A stretch of 14,574 nucleotides of DNA from Deltaproteobacteria bacterium. GTDB taxonomy: Bacteria > Desulfobacterota > Desulfobacteria > Desulfobacterales > JAFDFH01. Every line of letters begins with the position of its first letter. Position 1 is the stretch's first letter. The notes under the pieces are model-generated. The model did not search any database and was not told the origin of the DNA. It saw nothing but the letters and a program-made list of their open reading frames with translations. Both the position numbers and the translations under genes were made by a program. Below are positions 1 through 6,856 of this stretch, in pieces. The DNA is taken from NCBI GenBank assembly GCA_019309945.1, contig JAFDFH010000041.1:1-14574 (forward strand), read 5' to 3'.

Positions 1-1
1 T

Positions 2-211
2 CCGGATGTGCTGCAGGATCTGGATGAGGAGGCCAAAGCATCGCCGCTTGCTCTGACGACCGGCCGGTCTTTGAAGGAAGTCGAAAAGGTCATGATTCTC
101 AGAACACTGGAGGAGACCGGCGGCAACCGCACCCATGCCGCCAGAATATTGGAAATCAGTCGCCGGACATTGCAATTGAAATTAAAAGAGTACGGCATCA
201 ATCCGTCATGA
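2..211 (+). CDS. C-terminus of an NtrC-family sigma-54-dependent response regulator (partial)
   Basis: The reading frame is open from the left edge, so only the last 69 residues are visible. They contain a Fis-type helix-turn-helix (SLKEVEKVMILRTLEE, then GGNRTHAARILEISRRTLQ, then LKLKEYG), the standard C-terminal DNA-binding domain of NtrC/ZraR-like enhancer-binding proteins. The receiver and AAA+ domains must lie outside the window. The in-frame GTG at position 8 is internal and not a start. Two good sigma-54 promoters lie further along (1395-1410 and 11616-11631). One of them precedes a ZraP-like gene, and in enterobacteria zraP is activated by the sigma-54 regulator ZraR. A ZraR-like role is therefore an attractive but unproven inference. 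Family assignment is confident; the target genes are not known. Confidence 0.85.
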   Translation, partial: PDVLQDLDEEAKASPLALTTGRSLKEVEKVMILRTLEETGGNRTHAARILEISRRTLQLKLKEYGINPS

Positions 212-213
212 TT

Positions 214-234
214 TATGCGAAATTTTTGCGCATA
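214..234. terminator. Weak hairpin between convergent genes, possible terminator
   Basis: TATGCG and CGCATA form a 6-bp perfect stem around a 9-nt A/T-rich loop. It lies in the 37-nt gap between the convergent response-regulator gene and the membrane-protein gene. No clean T-tract follows directly; a TTTTT run occurs about 10 nt later on the plus strand. The location suits a bidirectional terminator, but the structure is weak. Confidence 0.3.
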
Positions 235-248
235 TAGCCGGCCGATTT

Positions 249-881
249 TTAGGTTACTGCCAGATTATTTCGCATCCACCACATTTCCCACAAAGCCCGG
301 ATGGATACGATCGCGAAAGCCAGCCCAAAAAGACCGCCTCCCGGGATATGGAGCCAGAAAAATACCGGTGAGATATAGCCCTTCATCCATACGGCAGCGA
401 TATCGATCAAAATCCCGACAAACGGCAAGACCACCAACCAGGTGCGCCGTCCGGTGCTCAAATCCAAAAATATCGCTATGGTACCCATAAATATGAAAAT
501 AATGTTCATGCCGAATAAATGGATGTGGGTCCATTTGAGCGTCCAGACGAATTGCTCTGTCTGATAAAACGGTTGCATCTTGCGGGCTTTTTCTCTTACC
601 GGAGAATTTGCAAAAAGGTCTCCTCTGGATGAACCGGTATCTTTCTCGTTACCGACTTGAACCTGTGGATCATTTCCCATTTGAGAAACTGAATGACGCC
701 CGACATGTTGGCCGGCAAAAAAGGTAGGTATAATGTCATGGACAATGATTTGCCCCAAAGCCCCTGTCATCGCAATGGACATAACCAGGATAACAGCCGT
801 CACCAGCGCTTTGGCCGGCATCGGGAAATTACCCAGTTTCGGCCAGACTCCATTTTGAAACCCAACTTGTCGTTCGCTCAT
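249..881 (-). CDS. Uncharacterised four-helix inner-membrane protein
   Basis: A 210-residue protein with about four hydrophobic helices: one near residues 23-48 and three between about 117 and 200. A polar, probably periplasmic loop of about 60 residues separates the first from the rest. The second helix carries histidines (KWTHIHLFGMN) and the loop before the last helix reads FWLHIPGGG, so haem or metal ligation is conceivable. Nothing visible identifies an enzyme family. The start was set at the ATG at 881 because AGAGGA lies 9 nt upstream; the frame stays open to a TTG at 932 that has no comparable ribosome-binding site. It is convergent with the response regulator and about 80 nt downstream of the broken DUF6488-like gene in the same direction, so it may share that sigma-54 transcript. 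Confidence 0.7.
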   Translation of the reverse strand: MSERQVGFQNGVWPKLGNFPMPAKALVTAVILVMSIAMTGALGQIIVHDIIPTFFAGQHVGRHSVSQMGNDPQVQVGNEKDTGSSRGDLFANSPVREKARKMQPFYQTEQFVWTLKWTHIHLFGMNIIFIFMGTIAIFLDLSTGRRTWLVVLPFVGILIDIAAVWMKGYISPVFFWLHIPGGGLFGLAFAIVSIRALWEMWWMRNNLAVT

Positions 882-963
882 CGAAATCTGTCCTCTTTCT
901 CTATTGGTCGCGTCATGTCTGCCTTTCGACAAATAAGGCCCTAAAGTATACCCGGCCTAACTT

Positions 964-1325
964 TTAATCACCGGTAAAATTGGATCCGGCGTACTTCCCG
1001 TCAGCTGAAAAGAAAATATAGACCGCCTGTGGATTTCCTTGCGCGCGATGAAACGAGATCACCACTTCGTCCTTATCACCGCTTCTGCGTGTGGAAACCG
1101 TCGCTCCGGCCAGTTCGGTCTCCCAACTCGAATCCAGCTTACCCTTTTCAACCAGACCAAAAGCTCAGCGGCTTTCTGTAGTGCCTGCAGACGGGTAAAT
1201 TCCATGGCGGCATGCTTGCCGCCGTGACTGAAGGCGACCGAGGCTGTAATTAGAAGTGCCAAAACCAGCGCACTGATTCCAAGGCGTTTTTGGATTAAAT
1301 TGTTCGCAGTATTTATTTTTTTCAT
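964..1325 (-). pseudogene. Frameshifted DUF6488-like small secreted protein
   Basis: The 5' part (from ATG 1325, with AGGAG 9 nt upstream) encodes a signal peptide ending near VAFSHGGKHA, followed by MEFTRLQALQKAAELL. The frame then derails. The family-like continuation is found in another minus-strand frame: LVEKGKLDSSWETEL, then DEVVISFHRAQGNPQAVY, then GKYAGSNFTGD and a TAA at 964-966. Joining the two halves restores a protein of about 120 residues resembling the small periplasmic DUF6488 family as I recall it. The break lies near 1155-1162 (GCTTTTGGTCTGG); loss of about 4 nt would explain it. Either the gene is decaying or the assembly has an indel here. The gene is preceded by a strong sigma-54 promoter. 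The frame analysis is direct; the family name is from memory. Confidence 0.7.
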
Positions 1326-1394
1326 TTGGATAAACTCCTATTTTCGCAAAATCAGGTTGTCGAATTTCAATTCATACAATGTGCCGGCATTAAA

Positions 1395-1410
1395 TGCAAA
1401 CAATGTGCCA
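1395..1410 (-). promoter_or_regulatory. Sigma-54 (-24/-12) promoter of the DUF6488-like gene
   Basis: The minus strand reads TGGCACATTGTTTGCA, which matches the RpoN consensus TGGCAC-N5-TTGCA with the invariant GG and GC ten bases apart. The predicted transcript start is near 1384, about 60 nt before the ATG at 1325. A partial direct repeat, GGCACATTGTATGAA, lies just downstream but lacks the -12 GC. Confidence 0.75.
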
Positions 1411-1522
1411 GAGTTTAAAAGGAGGATACTGCCTCGTCAGCAGTACCGGTGCACACCCTGATCTTCGGATTGAAAATTGCGTTTCTCAATTGGCCGGGCA
1501 ATATCCGGGCGGCCCCAGCGGG

Positions 1523-1755
1523 CACAAGATGAATTTTTAAAGCGGTTTTACAGGTTATCGATCACGCTTCTTAACTTCGCCTGTATCTGCTCGGCAATTT
1601 CTCTAAGGTCGGGATTCTCAACGGCCTGCATGGAAGCCATGGGATCCACCGCTGCCACCTCGATCCGGCCGGTTTCAATTTCCTGGACCACGACATTGCA
1701 CGGCAGCATGGTCCCGATTTTGTCTTCGCTCTGCAGCGCCCGGTAAGCAAAAGGA
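1523..1755. repeat. Duplicated DUF302 segment, copy 1
   Basis: This 233-nt stretch matches 10325-10556 with one single-base indel and roughly 16 substitutions (about 93% identical by hand alignment). Both copies begin at CACAAGAT and end at GCAAAAGGA. Homology stops abruptly at both ends. It covers the 3' two-thirds of a DUF302 gene. Confidence 0.85.
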
Positions 1756-1853
1756 GGGTTGCAAGCCCCCAGAATCTTATACTTCTTAAAGTCGACATCG
1801 AGCTTCTTCTTCAATGTCTCCCTGACATCTATTTCGGTCTGAATTTGTTCCAA
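1548..1853 (-). pseudogene. N-terminally truncated DUF302 protein gene
   Basis: About 100 residues of a DUF302-type protein are visible, with the typical core TEIDVRETLKKKL, YKILGACNPPFAYRALQ, IGTMLPCNVVVQE and EVAAVDPMASM. The usual first 25-30 residues of the family are missing. The only start in frame is a TTG at 1851-1853, two codons after an in-frame TGA, with no convincing ribosome-binding site. The frame also ends early: a TAA replaces the GAA found at the same site in the second copy (10301-10573), which reads 17 codons further. DUF302 function is unsettled; members are small periplasmic or cytoplasmic proteins often found near metal-stress and redox genes. It lies downstream of the dihaem cytochrome gene. 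Probably a remnant rather than a working gene. Confidence 0.7.
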
Positions 1854-1916
1854 ATCTCATCGTATTCCGTCGGAGCTTCTCCTATTTCAGAGGGTTCCTC
1901 CAGTTTGTGTATTCGA

Positions 1917-2465
1917 TCACTTGGGAATCTTGACATCGTCATCATCATAAATTCCTTTCTCGGCGGTTGTGTGACATGCTGTGCAGTTCGCCAATGAGCC
2001 AATGGATTCTCTGTTAAAAATTTTTGGATCAACTTCATCGTGCTTTTCAATAATATAAGGGATTTCGGAGATCCGGATCGGAGTTCGACCTCCCAGGCTC
2101 CTCACAATTTTCACGGCTCTTTTCGCTGAAGATTTTTCTGCAGAATTAGAAATGAGATATCCTGATATGACATTTATTGATTCGGTATCGATCTCAACCG
2201 CTTCCCCAAAATGGTCGTCCAATCCAGCCATTATTTTTTTCCATGAACCTGAAGGCAATAATTCCGGCTGATAGGAAAAATGGCAAGCACCACATTCTTC
2301 TTCATAGGTTGGATTATTTACCGGGGTAATATATTTTTTTTTGTATTTCTTAGAAGAGTTATGGTGGTCATCATCGTCATCATCAGCCAGAGCCATAATG
2401 AAAACACCGTTTATCAACAGAATAAGGGCCACAAAAAAAACGATCCGGTTCTGATTCTTATTCAA
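1917..2465 (-). CDS. Periplasmic dihaem cytochrome c
   Basis: A 182-residue exported protein with two c-type haem motifs, CGACH (about residues 58-62) and CTACH (about 161-165), in the arrangement of the dihaem cytochrome c (DHC) family. A signal peptide (MNKNQNR, then a hydrophobic stretch to about residue 26) precedes a run of six Asp and two His. Another DDDD lies near the C-terminus. These acidic patches could bind cations. The start is set at the TTG at 2465 because GAGGAG lies 6 nt upstream and it gives a clean signal peptide; an ATG at 2507 is in frame but has no ribosome-binding site. Its likely role is electron transfer in the periplasm. Redox partners are not visible in the window, although the neighbouring four-helix protein is a possible membrane partner. 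Confidence 0.85.
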   Translation of the reverse strand: MNKNQNRIVFFVALILLINGVFIMALADDDDDDHHNSSKKYKKKYITPVNNPTYEEECGACHFSYQPELLPSGSWKKIMAGLDDHFGEAVEIDTESINVISGYLISNSAEKSSAKRAVKIVRSLGGRTPIRISEIPYIIEKHDEVDPKIFNRESIGSLANCTACHTTAEKGIYDDDDVKIPK

Positions 2466-2520
2466 AATAATCTCCTCTATGATTCTCTGACCAAATATTT
2501 TCAGCATTCTAACGATGTTG

Positions 2521-2548
2521 GTTATATCATGATACCATATTTCTTCAA
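2521..2548 (-). promoter_or_regulatory. Possible sigma-70 promoter for the cytochrome gene
   Basis: The minus strand contains TTGAAG, a 16-nt spacer and TATAAC, about 55 nt upstream of the chosen cytochrome start. The -10 box matches 5 of 6 positions and the -35 box 4 of 6. The surroundings are A/T-rich, so a chance match is possible. Confidence 0.4.
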
Positions 2549-2689
2549 ATTGGATTGTTGGCTTTTTAAGAACAATCTGAATCTAAGAATAGGATGATCA
2601 TGAACCAGCGTATTGAAAACCATGAAGTTTTTTTAAGAACTTTGATAATTGGGAAAAATAGTCGTATGCTGTTTTCGATACTATAACGG

Positions 2690-3505
2690 TTAGTGGAGAT
2701 TAATTGGCTGCTTTCCTGGATCACCGACCATGGGAAGGATAAGAAGCCAGGGTAATGTCAATCTTTTTTCGTTTCGGAACTGTGAGAGGCCGATTGTCAT
2801 TGCAGTATGGCCTTTGGCCGGCTGGGCGCAATAGGTGCCGAACAACCGGTCCCACCAGGACAGATTGAAGCCGTAATTGCTGTTGGTCTCACGGATGATC
2901 ACGGAGTGATGCACCCGGTGCATGTCCGGGGTGACCACGAAATATCTCAGTATGCGGTCAAGTCCGAGCGGGATTCTGATATTGCCGTGATTGAACATGG
3001 CCATGCCGTTTAAAATAATCTCGAATATCAATACCGCCGCAGCGGGAGGGCCCAAGGCTGCCACCATCGAAAGCTTGATAACCATTGACAGAATAATCTC
3101 GATGGGGTGAAACCGCAATCCGGTGGTCAGATCATAATCGAGATCAGCATGGTGCATCATGTGCAACCGCCACAGAATGGGAATGGCATGAAACATAACA
3201 TGCTGAAGATAGATGACCAGATCCAGCACGACTATTCCGATGACCAACTTTAGCCAGAAAGGAAGGCCGACATTGTTTAAAAGGCCCCACCCACCCTCCT
3301 GGGCCTTCAGGGCCATGTCAACTGCCAGGATAGGAAACAGTAGATGAACCACAAGCGGATTAACCAAGGTAATGCCAAGATTGCTGATCCAGCGAACTTT
3401 CCTGGAAGTCGTCATTGAGCGCCGTGGCGACATCCGTTCCCAAATGGCTATCAAAGCGAAAATACCAAAAAAAAATACCAGCCGGCTGACGGCTTCAGTG
3501 TTCAT
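2690..3505 (-). CDS. Sterol desaturase / fatty acid hydroxylase family membrane di-iron enzyme
   Basis: A 271-residue integral membrane protein with the eight-histidine signature of the fatty acid hydroxylase superfamily: HVMFH (residues 102-106), HMMHH (115-119), RFHP (133), FNHGN (173) and HRVHH (196-200). Hydrophobic helices surround these boxes. The histidines bind two irons at the cytoplasmic membrane face, and family members hydroxylate or desaturate lipids, sterols or carotenoids using O2. An O2-dependent enzyme is unexpected beside hgcAB in a probable anaerobe; it may act in microoxic defence or on another substrate. The true substrate cannot be read from the sequence. The ATG at 3505 has a GGGGAG site 4 nt upstream. 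It follows the nucleoside phosphorylase gene by about 50 nt on the same strand. Confidence 0.88.
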   Translation of the reverse strand: MNTEAVSRLVFFFGIFALIAIWERMSPRRSMTTSRKVRWISNLGITLVNPLVVHLLFPILAVDMALKAQEGGWGLLNNVGLPFWLKLVIGIVVLDLVIYLQHVMFHAIPILWRLHMMHHADLDYDLTTGLRFHPIEIILSMVIKLSMVAALGPPAAAVLIFEIILNGMAMFNHGNIRIPLGLDRILRYFVVTPDMHRVHHSVIIRETNSNYGFNLSWWDRLFGTYCAQPAKGHTAMTIGLSQFRNEKRLTLPWLLILPMVGDPGKQPINLH

Positions 3506-3558
3506 AACACTCCCCTTCTATTAAATTGTGGTAGGCCTTCACGGCTACAAGTTTTGGG

Positions 3559-4242
3559 TCACTTCGGTTTCCAGTCCATCCAGGCTTTTGCAGCTGCATA
3601 AATAAGTTGCATGGCCTCGTAGCCACCATTAACAGAGCCTTTTTCAAAATCCCCTTCGATGCTTCCCATTTGGTTTGTTACGTGAGCGAAACAGATTACC
3701 GGCTTTTCTCTCGCTTCGGCAAAGGCATATAAAGCGGCGGCTTCCATTTCCACAGCCAGTATTCCCAGGGAACCAAAGTGTTCAATGGATGAGGCCGTCT
3801 CCCGAAAGGGGGCATCGGTTGTCCAGGTAACTCCGCGATATATGGGCAAGGATAATGAAGCCAAAACACCGGGTAGCTTATTATGGATGTCTTGGTTGAT
3901 AGAACTGTAATCCGAAGGGGGAAGATAATGATAGCTGGTACCTTCATCTCGCAGGGCTTTTTGTATGAGAATGAAATAGGGTGGTTTTCTTTTTTTGACT
4001 ATTTGTCCTGCAGAACTCATACTAATTAAAAGTTGACACCCTGATGCAAACAACTCTTCGGCTATCAGTACGGAAAAGGAACTCCCAACTGCATAACCAA
4101 TAATGCCAAATTCTATTTCTCCATATTGAAAGATAAACATCCTGGTATGGTAGCAGGCCCAGTAAGGATTGACATCGGCCTTTTTTCTGCGCGCAGATTG
4201 CCCACAATATCGCCATCCGGATCAAGTCGACAGATTAGTTCA
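3559..4242 (-). pseudogene. Nucleoside phosphorylase (PNP/UDP family), frame-disrupted near the 5' end
   Basis: From 4140 downwards one frame gives 193 residues of a phosphorylase-superfamily protein: GIIGYAVGSSFSVLIAEELF, SAGQIV, ALRDEGTSYHYLPPSDY, TTDAPFRET, the ligand-binding AVEMEAAALYAFA, and CFAHVTNQMG. The same frame upstream gives ADVNPYWACYHTR. The preceding family-like start, LICRLDPDGDIVGNLRAEK, lies in a different frame. The two join if one base is added in the A6 run at 4181-4186 (minus strand GAAAAAAGG). No good in-frame start exists for the 5' part; the ATG at about 4242 that overlaps the end of the DJ-1 gene is also out by one base. Translation may begin at 4140 to give a shortened protein, or a -1 slip on the A-run may occur. 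Decay or sequencing error is simpler. Confidence 0.75.
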
Positions 4243-4864
4243 TTCTTGTCCGGGTTAGATCTTTCCCCCGGTAGATCATATAATGCCGAACCTGTTCGGC
4301 CATCTCGGGACCCATCAAACATTCCATCAACAGGAAAGCCACCTCAAGAGACGAACCGGGGCCACTGCATGAGATGATCCGATCGTCCATTACAACCGGA
4401 CCCTTTACCACTTTGGCGCCGTTTTTCTTCAACCGGTCGATGTTGTCGTGGTTACGGCTGTACGGATAGGTGATCGCTTGTTTTCCGTTTAGAAGCCCGG
4501 CATCGGCAATGGGCAAAATGCCGACGCACATCGTGGCGATATAACCACCAGCTTGATGAATTTCCCGGGCGAGATGGTGGATCCTCGAATCATAGGCTTC
4601 ATCAAAGCCGTGGCTGTGAAATCCCCCGGGCAACACCAATGCCTGATAGTCTTTTGGGTTCACTTTGGAATAGAGAGTGTCCGGTTCTACCTTTAAGCCG
4701 AAGCGGCTTTTAACAATCGGATGAAATCTCGTTGTTGTAACAGATGCCTCTTTGAGATTTTCCCTGTATTGTGTCCAGCCGAACACATCCAGGATGGCGA
4801 CGGCTTCAAGGTCTTCAAACCCCTGAGCTAAGAACAGGAGGATATTGACTGTTTTATCTGACAT
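4235..4864 (-). CDS. DJ-1/PfpI (ThiJ) family protein
   Basis: A 209-residue class I glutamine amidotransferase-like protein. It shows the DJ-1 nucleophile-elbow cysteine (ATMCVGILPIADAG, Cys113), the partner acidic residue near the N-terminus (AQGFEDLEAV, Glu17) and the ALVLPGG strand-turn at about residues 75-81. Family members act as deglycases, glyoxalases, chaperones or oxidative-stress sensors; which applies here cannot be told. The start at 4864 is the only plausible ATG, with a weak CAGGA upstream. The 170-nt gap before it, after the ArsM-like gene, holds a small hairpin (GCTCC/GGAGC at 4894-4906), so it may have its own promoter or be read with the arsR operon. Its end overlaps the start region of the nucleoside phosphorylase. 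Confidence 0.85.
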   Translation of the reverse strand: MSDKTVNILLFLAQGFEDLEAVAILDVFGWTQYRENLKEASVTTTRFHPIVKSRFGLKVEPDTLYSKVNPKDYQALVLPGGFHSHGFDEAYDSRIHHLAREIHQAGGYIATMCVGILPIADAGLLNGKQAITYPYSRNHDNIDRLKKNGAKVVKGPVVMDDRIISCSGPGSSLEVAFLLMECLMGPEMAEQVRHYMIYRGKDLTRTRMN

Positions 4865-5034
4865 GGTCGCATTCCTGATTTTAACATTTTCCTGCTCCTT
4901 CGGAGCGGTTTTAACTCGCTCACGTGGAGCACGCTTCTTTAGGTACGACGGCTTTGTTTTCGTTTTCGACGGAAGCTTGCAAATCCTCTTTTACCAGCAA
5001 AGATGCAAGTGTGCTTTCCTGCTGGATACGAATT

Positions 5035-5829
5035 TTAAGGGAGTCTTCTATCAGTTATATCATTTGTCGCCTTTATTGCAGGCGATCTTTGGGCCCGAAA
5101 CAGCATACCTTTCGTTTTCGAGGAGCTGTTAAAACCGGTTTCCGCCACCAGTTGCACATCTTCAAACCCGGTATGTTGGAGTAATGCCAGGAAATCCTTT
5201 CCCGGTATGGCCCCGCCCTCTCATTGGGCCCATTTGTCGATGCGCTTTTTCATATCCGTCGGCAAGCGACCCACCAGGAACTGGTCGGCAATCATCAGTC
5301 GGCCGTCAGGTTTTAGCACCCGCAGGGCTTCTTTCAGGGTGGCTGCTTTGTCAGGAATCAGGTTGATCACTCCATTGGAGATTACCACATCAAAATGGTT
5401 GTCTTCAAAAGGCAGTTTCTCGCCGGAGGCCTTTTTAAACGTGACGTTTTTCAGATCCGTCAGCGCAAGATTAGCTTCGGCGCGCTGCAGCATCTCAGCC
5501 GTCAGATCGATGCCCACGGCCTCTCCTGTGGGTCCTGCTATCGTGGCGGCCATCAGGGTGTCCACCCCGGCGCCGCATCCTATGTCCAACACCGCTTCAC
5601 CCTCGTTGATCGGCCCAAGTGAAAACGGGTTGCCCACCCCGCAGTATGAAGCGGTCACAGTTTCGGGCAGTGTTCGGATTAGTTCGGGATCATATTGCAA
5701 GGCTTCAAGCCCGGCCCGGCCCGTGGGGTACTTGAACAGCCCTTCCGGGCTTTGGGCCACCTTTACATACTTGCTCCGGATGCCGACTTCAATCCGGTCT
5801 TTGTCGTTTTGAGATATCTGGGTTTCCAT
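5035..5829 (-). CDS. ArsM-like SAM-dependent methyltransferase, probable selenoprotein (Sec at codon 203)
   Basis: Ordinary translation stops after 202 residues at a TGA (5221-5223), but the same frame continues for 61 more residues (EGGAIPGKDFLALLQHTGFE, then DVQLVAETGF) to a TAA at 5035. The read-through gives 264 residues, normal for arsenite methyltransferases. The N-terminal part has SYCGVGNPFS (Cys63) and the SAM-binding loop LDIGCGAGVD (81-90), then VGIDLTAEML. The TGA falls in WAQ-UGA-EGGA, where ArsM proteins carry one of the As(III)-binding cysteines (family pattern C-x-GGAL), so selenocysteine would replace that ligand. A SECIS-like hairpin follows (5187-5205). The gene lies 12 nt after the preceding UGA gene, with GAGGTG before its ATG, in an operon led by an ArsR-type regulator. 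The substrate may be arsenic, selenium or another soft element. An ordinary nonsense mutation is the alternative. Confidence 0.82.
5187..5205 (-). promoter_or_regulatory. SECIS-like hairpin of the ArsM-like gene
   Basis: On the minus strand the RNA CCGGGAAAGGAUUUCCUGG folds into 8 consecutive pairs (one G-U) with a GGA loop. The loop begins 24 nt after the in-frame UGA. Bacterial SECIS elements lie within the coding region about 16-37 nt after the UGA and carry a G at the first loop positions, as here. Confidence 0.7.
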
Positions 5830-5841
5830 GGTTACACCTCT

Positions 5842-6291
5842 TTACAGTTTTCCCTCTCTTTTTAGCTTAGTCATCAAAAATGAAGCCCCGGCCTCGGAGG
5901 CGCCTATTTTTTCCCCTAATCCTCTTGGCTCAAGGGTACCTGTTTTCTTCACAATCGCGACCACTTCGGTTTCCAGCTCTTCCAGCCAGTCCTCAAACAG
6001 TACCAGAACATCCGGGTCGGCCACAGACTGCAATTGCCTGGATTGGGCCACCTTGTTCATCAGGCTTTGGCTCAGATGCGTTGGATCGATACCTTCGTCC
6101 ATGCATTCGGCCAGTCAGAGGTGGACCATACTTGTCAGCTTATCCCCTGCGGAATCCCCGGCCAGGCCCGCTACAAATTTGAGGCGTGCCTCCTCACTCA
6201 GCAGAGGGAATAGATTTTTCATTATCACGGCTATCTCGACAGCTGCTTCATCCGGATCCATATTGTCAACCAGTTGTTTGATTTTACCCAT
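5842..6291 (-). CDS. Unknown 149-residue protein, probable selenoprotein (Sec at codon 59)
   Basis: From ATG 6291, with AAGGAG 9 nt upstream, 58 codons run into a TGA at 6115-6117. The frame then continues unbroken for 90 codons to a TAA at 5842. The two halves read as one protein: MGKIKQLVDNMDPDEAAVEI, then LSEEARLKFVAGLAGDSAGD, then SMVHL-Sec-LAEC. Next comes DPTHLSQSLMNKV and a C-terminal winged-helix-like segment (GLGEKIGASEAGASFLMTKL). A cysteine lies four residues after the Sec (U-x3-C), suggesting a redox or metal-binding pair. A strong SECIS-like hairpin follows (6077-6105). The gene sits between arsR and the ArsM-like gene, 12 nt from the latter, so it is probably part of the same response. 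Conventional calling would start at the ATG at 6102 and lose the N-terminus and the UGA. I do not recognise the family. Confidence 0.8.
6077..6105 (-). promoter_or_regulatory. SECIS-like hairpin of the unknown 149-residue gene
   Basis: The minus-strand RNA pairs UGC with GCA, UGGA with UCCA and CGA with UCG, interrupted by a small A/AC internal loop and one bulged base. The apical loop is AGGUA. The loop GGU lies 22-24 nt after the UGA. It resembles the E. coli fdhF SECIS in having a bulged stem and a GGU-containing loop. Confidence 0.75.
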
Positions 6292-6332
6292 GCTGATAAG
6301 CTCCTTTTATTTTTTCCGCCTGGATATTCGTT

Positions 6333-6668
6333 TTAAAAGGTGGTTCGATTTGCCAGCAGATCGGTTGCAACCAGATTTAATTCTTCAAGAATTTTTAAAA
6401 TTCTCCCGTCAGCGATTTCATAGTAAATAAAGGGGCCGCTGCGCTCCACAGTCACCAGCAGACTGCGTTTTAATTCTCTGAGATGATGGGAAACCAGCGG
6501 CTGGGAAAGCTCCAATTCCTCGACGATACTTGAAACCGACTTTTTCCCGTTGCTGACGCTTAATAGAATCCGCAGGCGGTTTTCATCGGACAGGGCCTTA
6601 GCCACAAAGGCCAGGGTCTTGAAGTTTCCGTCCACCGAACTGAATTTTTGAGGATTGTTATCCGACAC
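6333..6668 (-). CDS. ArsR/SmtB-family transcriptional repressor
   Basis: A 111-residue winged-helix protein of ArsR type: ALSDENRLRILLSVS, then the recognition helix ELSQPLVSHHLRELKRS, and the wing VTVERSGPFIYYEIADG. The start is set at a GTG (6668) because GGAGG lies 5 nt upstream; an in-frame ATG at 6680 lacks a site and adds only four residues. From the GTG the protein has no cysteine at all, so the classical CVC arsenic or cadmium site is absent. The effector is therefore unclear, and the family's typical autorepression is inferred. It leads the operon with the unknown UGA gene (41 nt downstream) and the ArsM-like gene. It is divergent from the MarR-hgcAB side. Confidence 0.87.
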   Translation of the reverse strand: MSDNNPQKFSSVDGNFKTLAFVAKALSDENRLRILLSVSNGKKSVSSIVEELELSQPLVSHHLRELKRSLLVTVERSGPFIYYEIADGRILKILEELNLVATDLLANRTTF

Positions 6669-6856
6669 GCAAGCCTCCATTTTCTATAACCGATGCTGCT
6701 GCAAATATCTCATCCGAGCCCGCTGTTATCGGCATCGGCTTGTATAGGCGTTCACGGGTTCAGGGTTGCATTCTCGTCCCTGGGCTGCACTTGGGATGCG
6801 TATTTACCAAAATCCGATCACAATTGTATAGATTGCGATAATGTGATAAATATATA

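Noticed and set aside
4894..4906. GCTCC/GGAGC hairpin as a terminator after the ArsM-like gene
   Set aside because: The stem is only 5 bp and is followed by AGGAAAA rather than a T-tract on the minus strand.
4845..5184. Two plus-strand ORFs (4845-5132 and 4924-5184) opposite the end of the ArsM-like gene
   Set aside because: They overlap the coding read-through of the ArsM-like selenoprotein and the intergenic hairpins, and show no protein-like features.
5842..6102. Separate 86-residue gene starting at ATG 6102
   Set aside because: There is no ribosome-binding site, and the upstream half with a strong site reads through the UGA in the same frame with a SECIS hairpin following.
6817..6847. 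ATCACA...TGTGAT dyad as a CRP/FNR-type site
   Set aside because: The arms are 19 nt apart, too far for a standard CRP/FNR operator, and no promoter is positioned by it.
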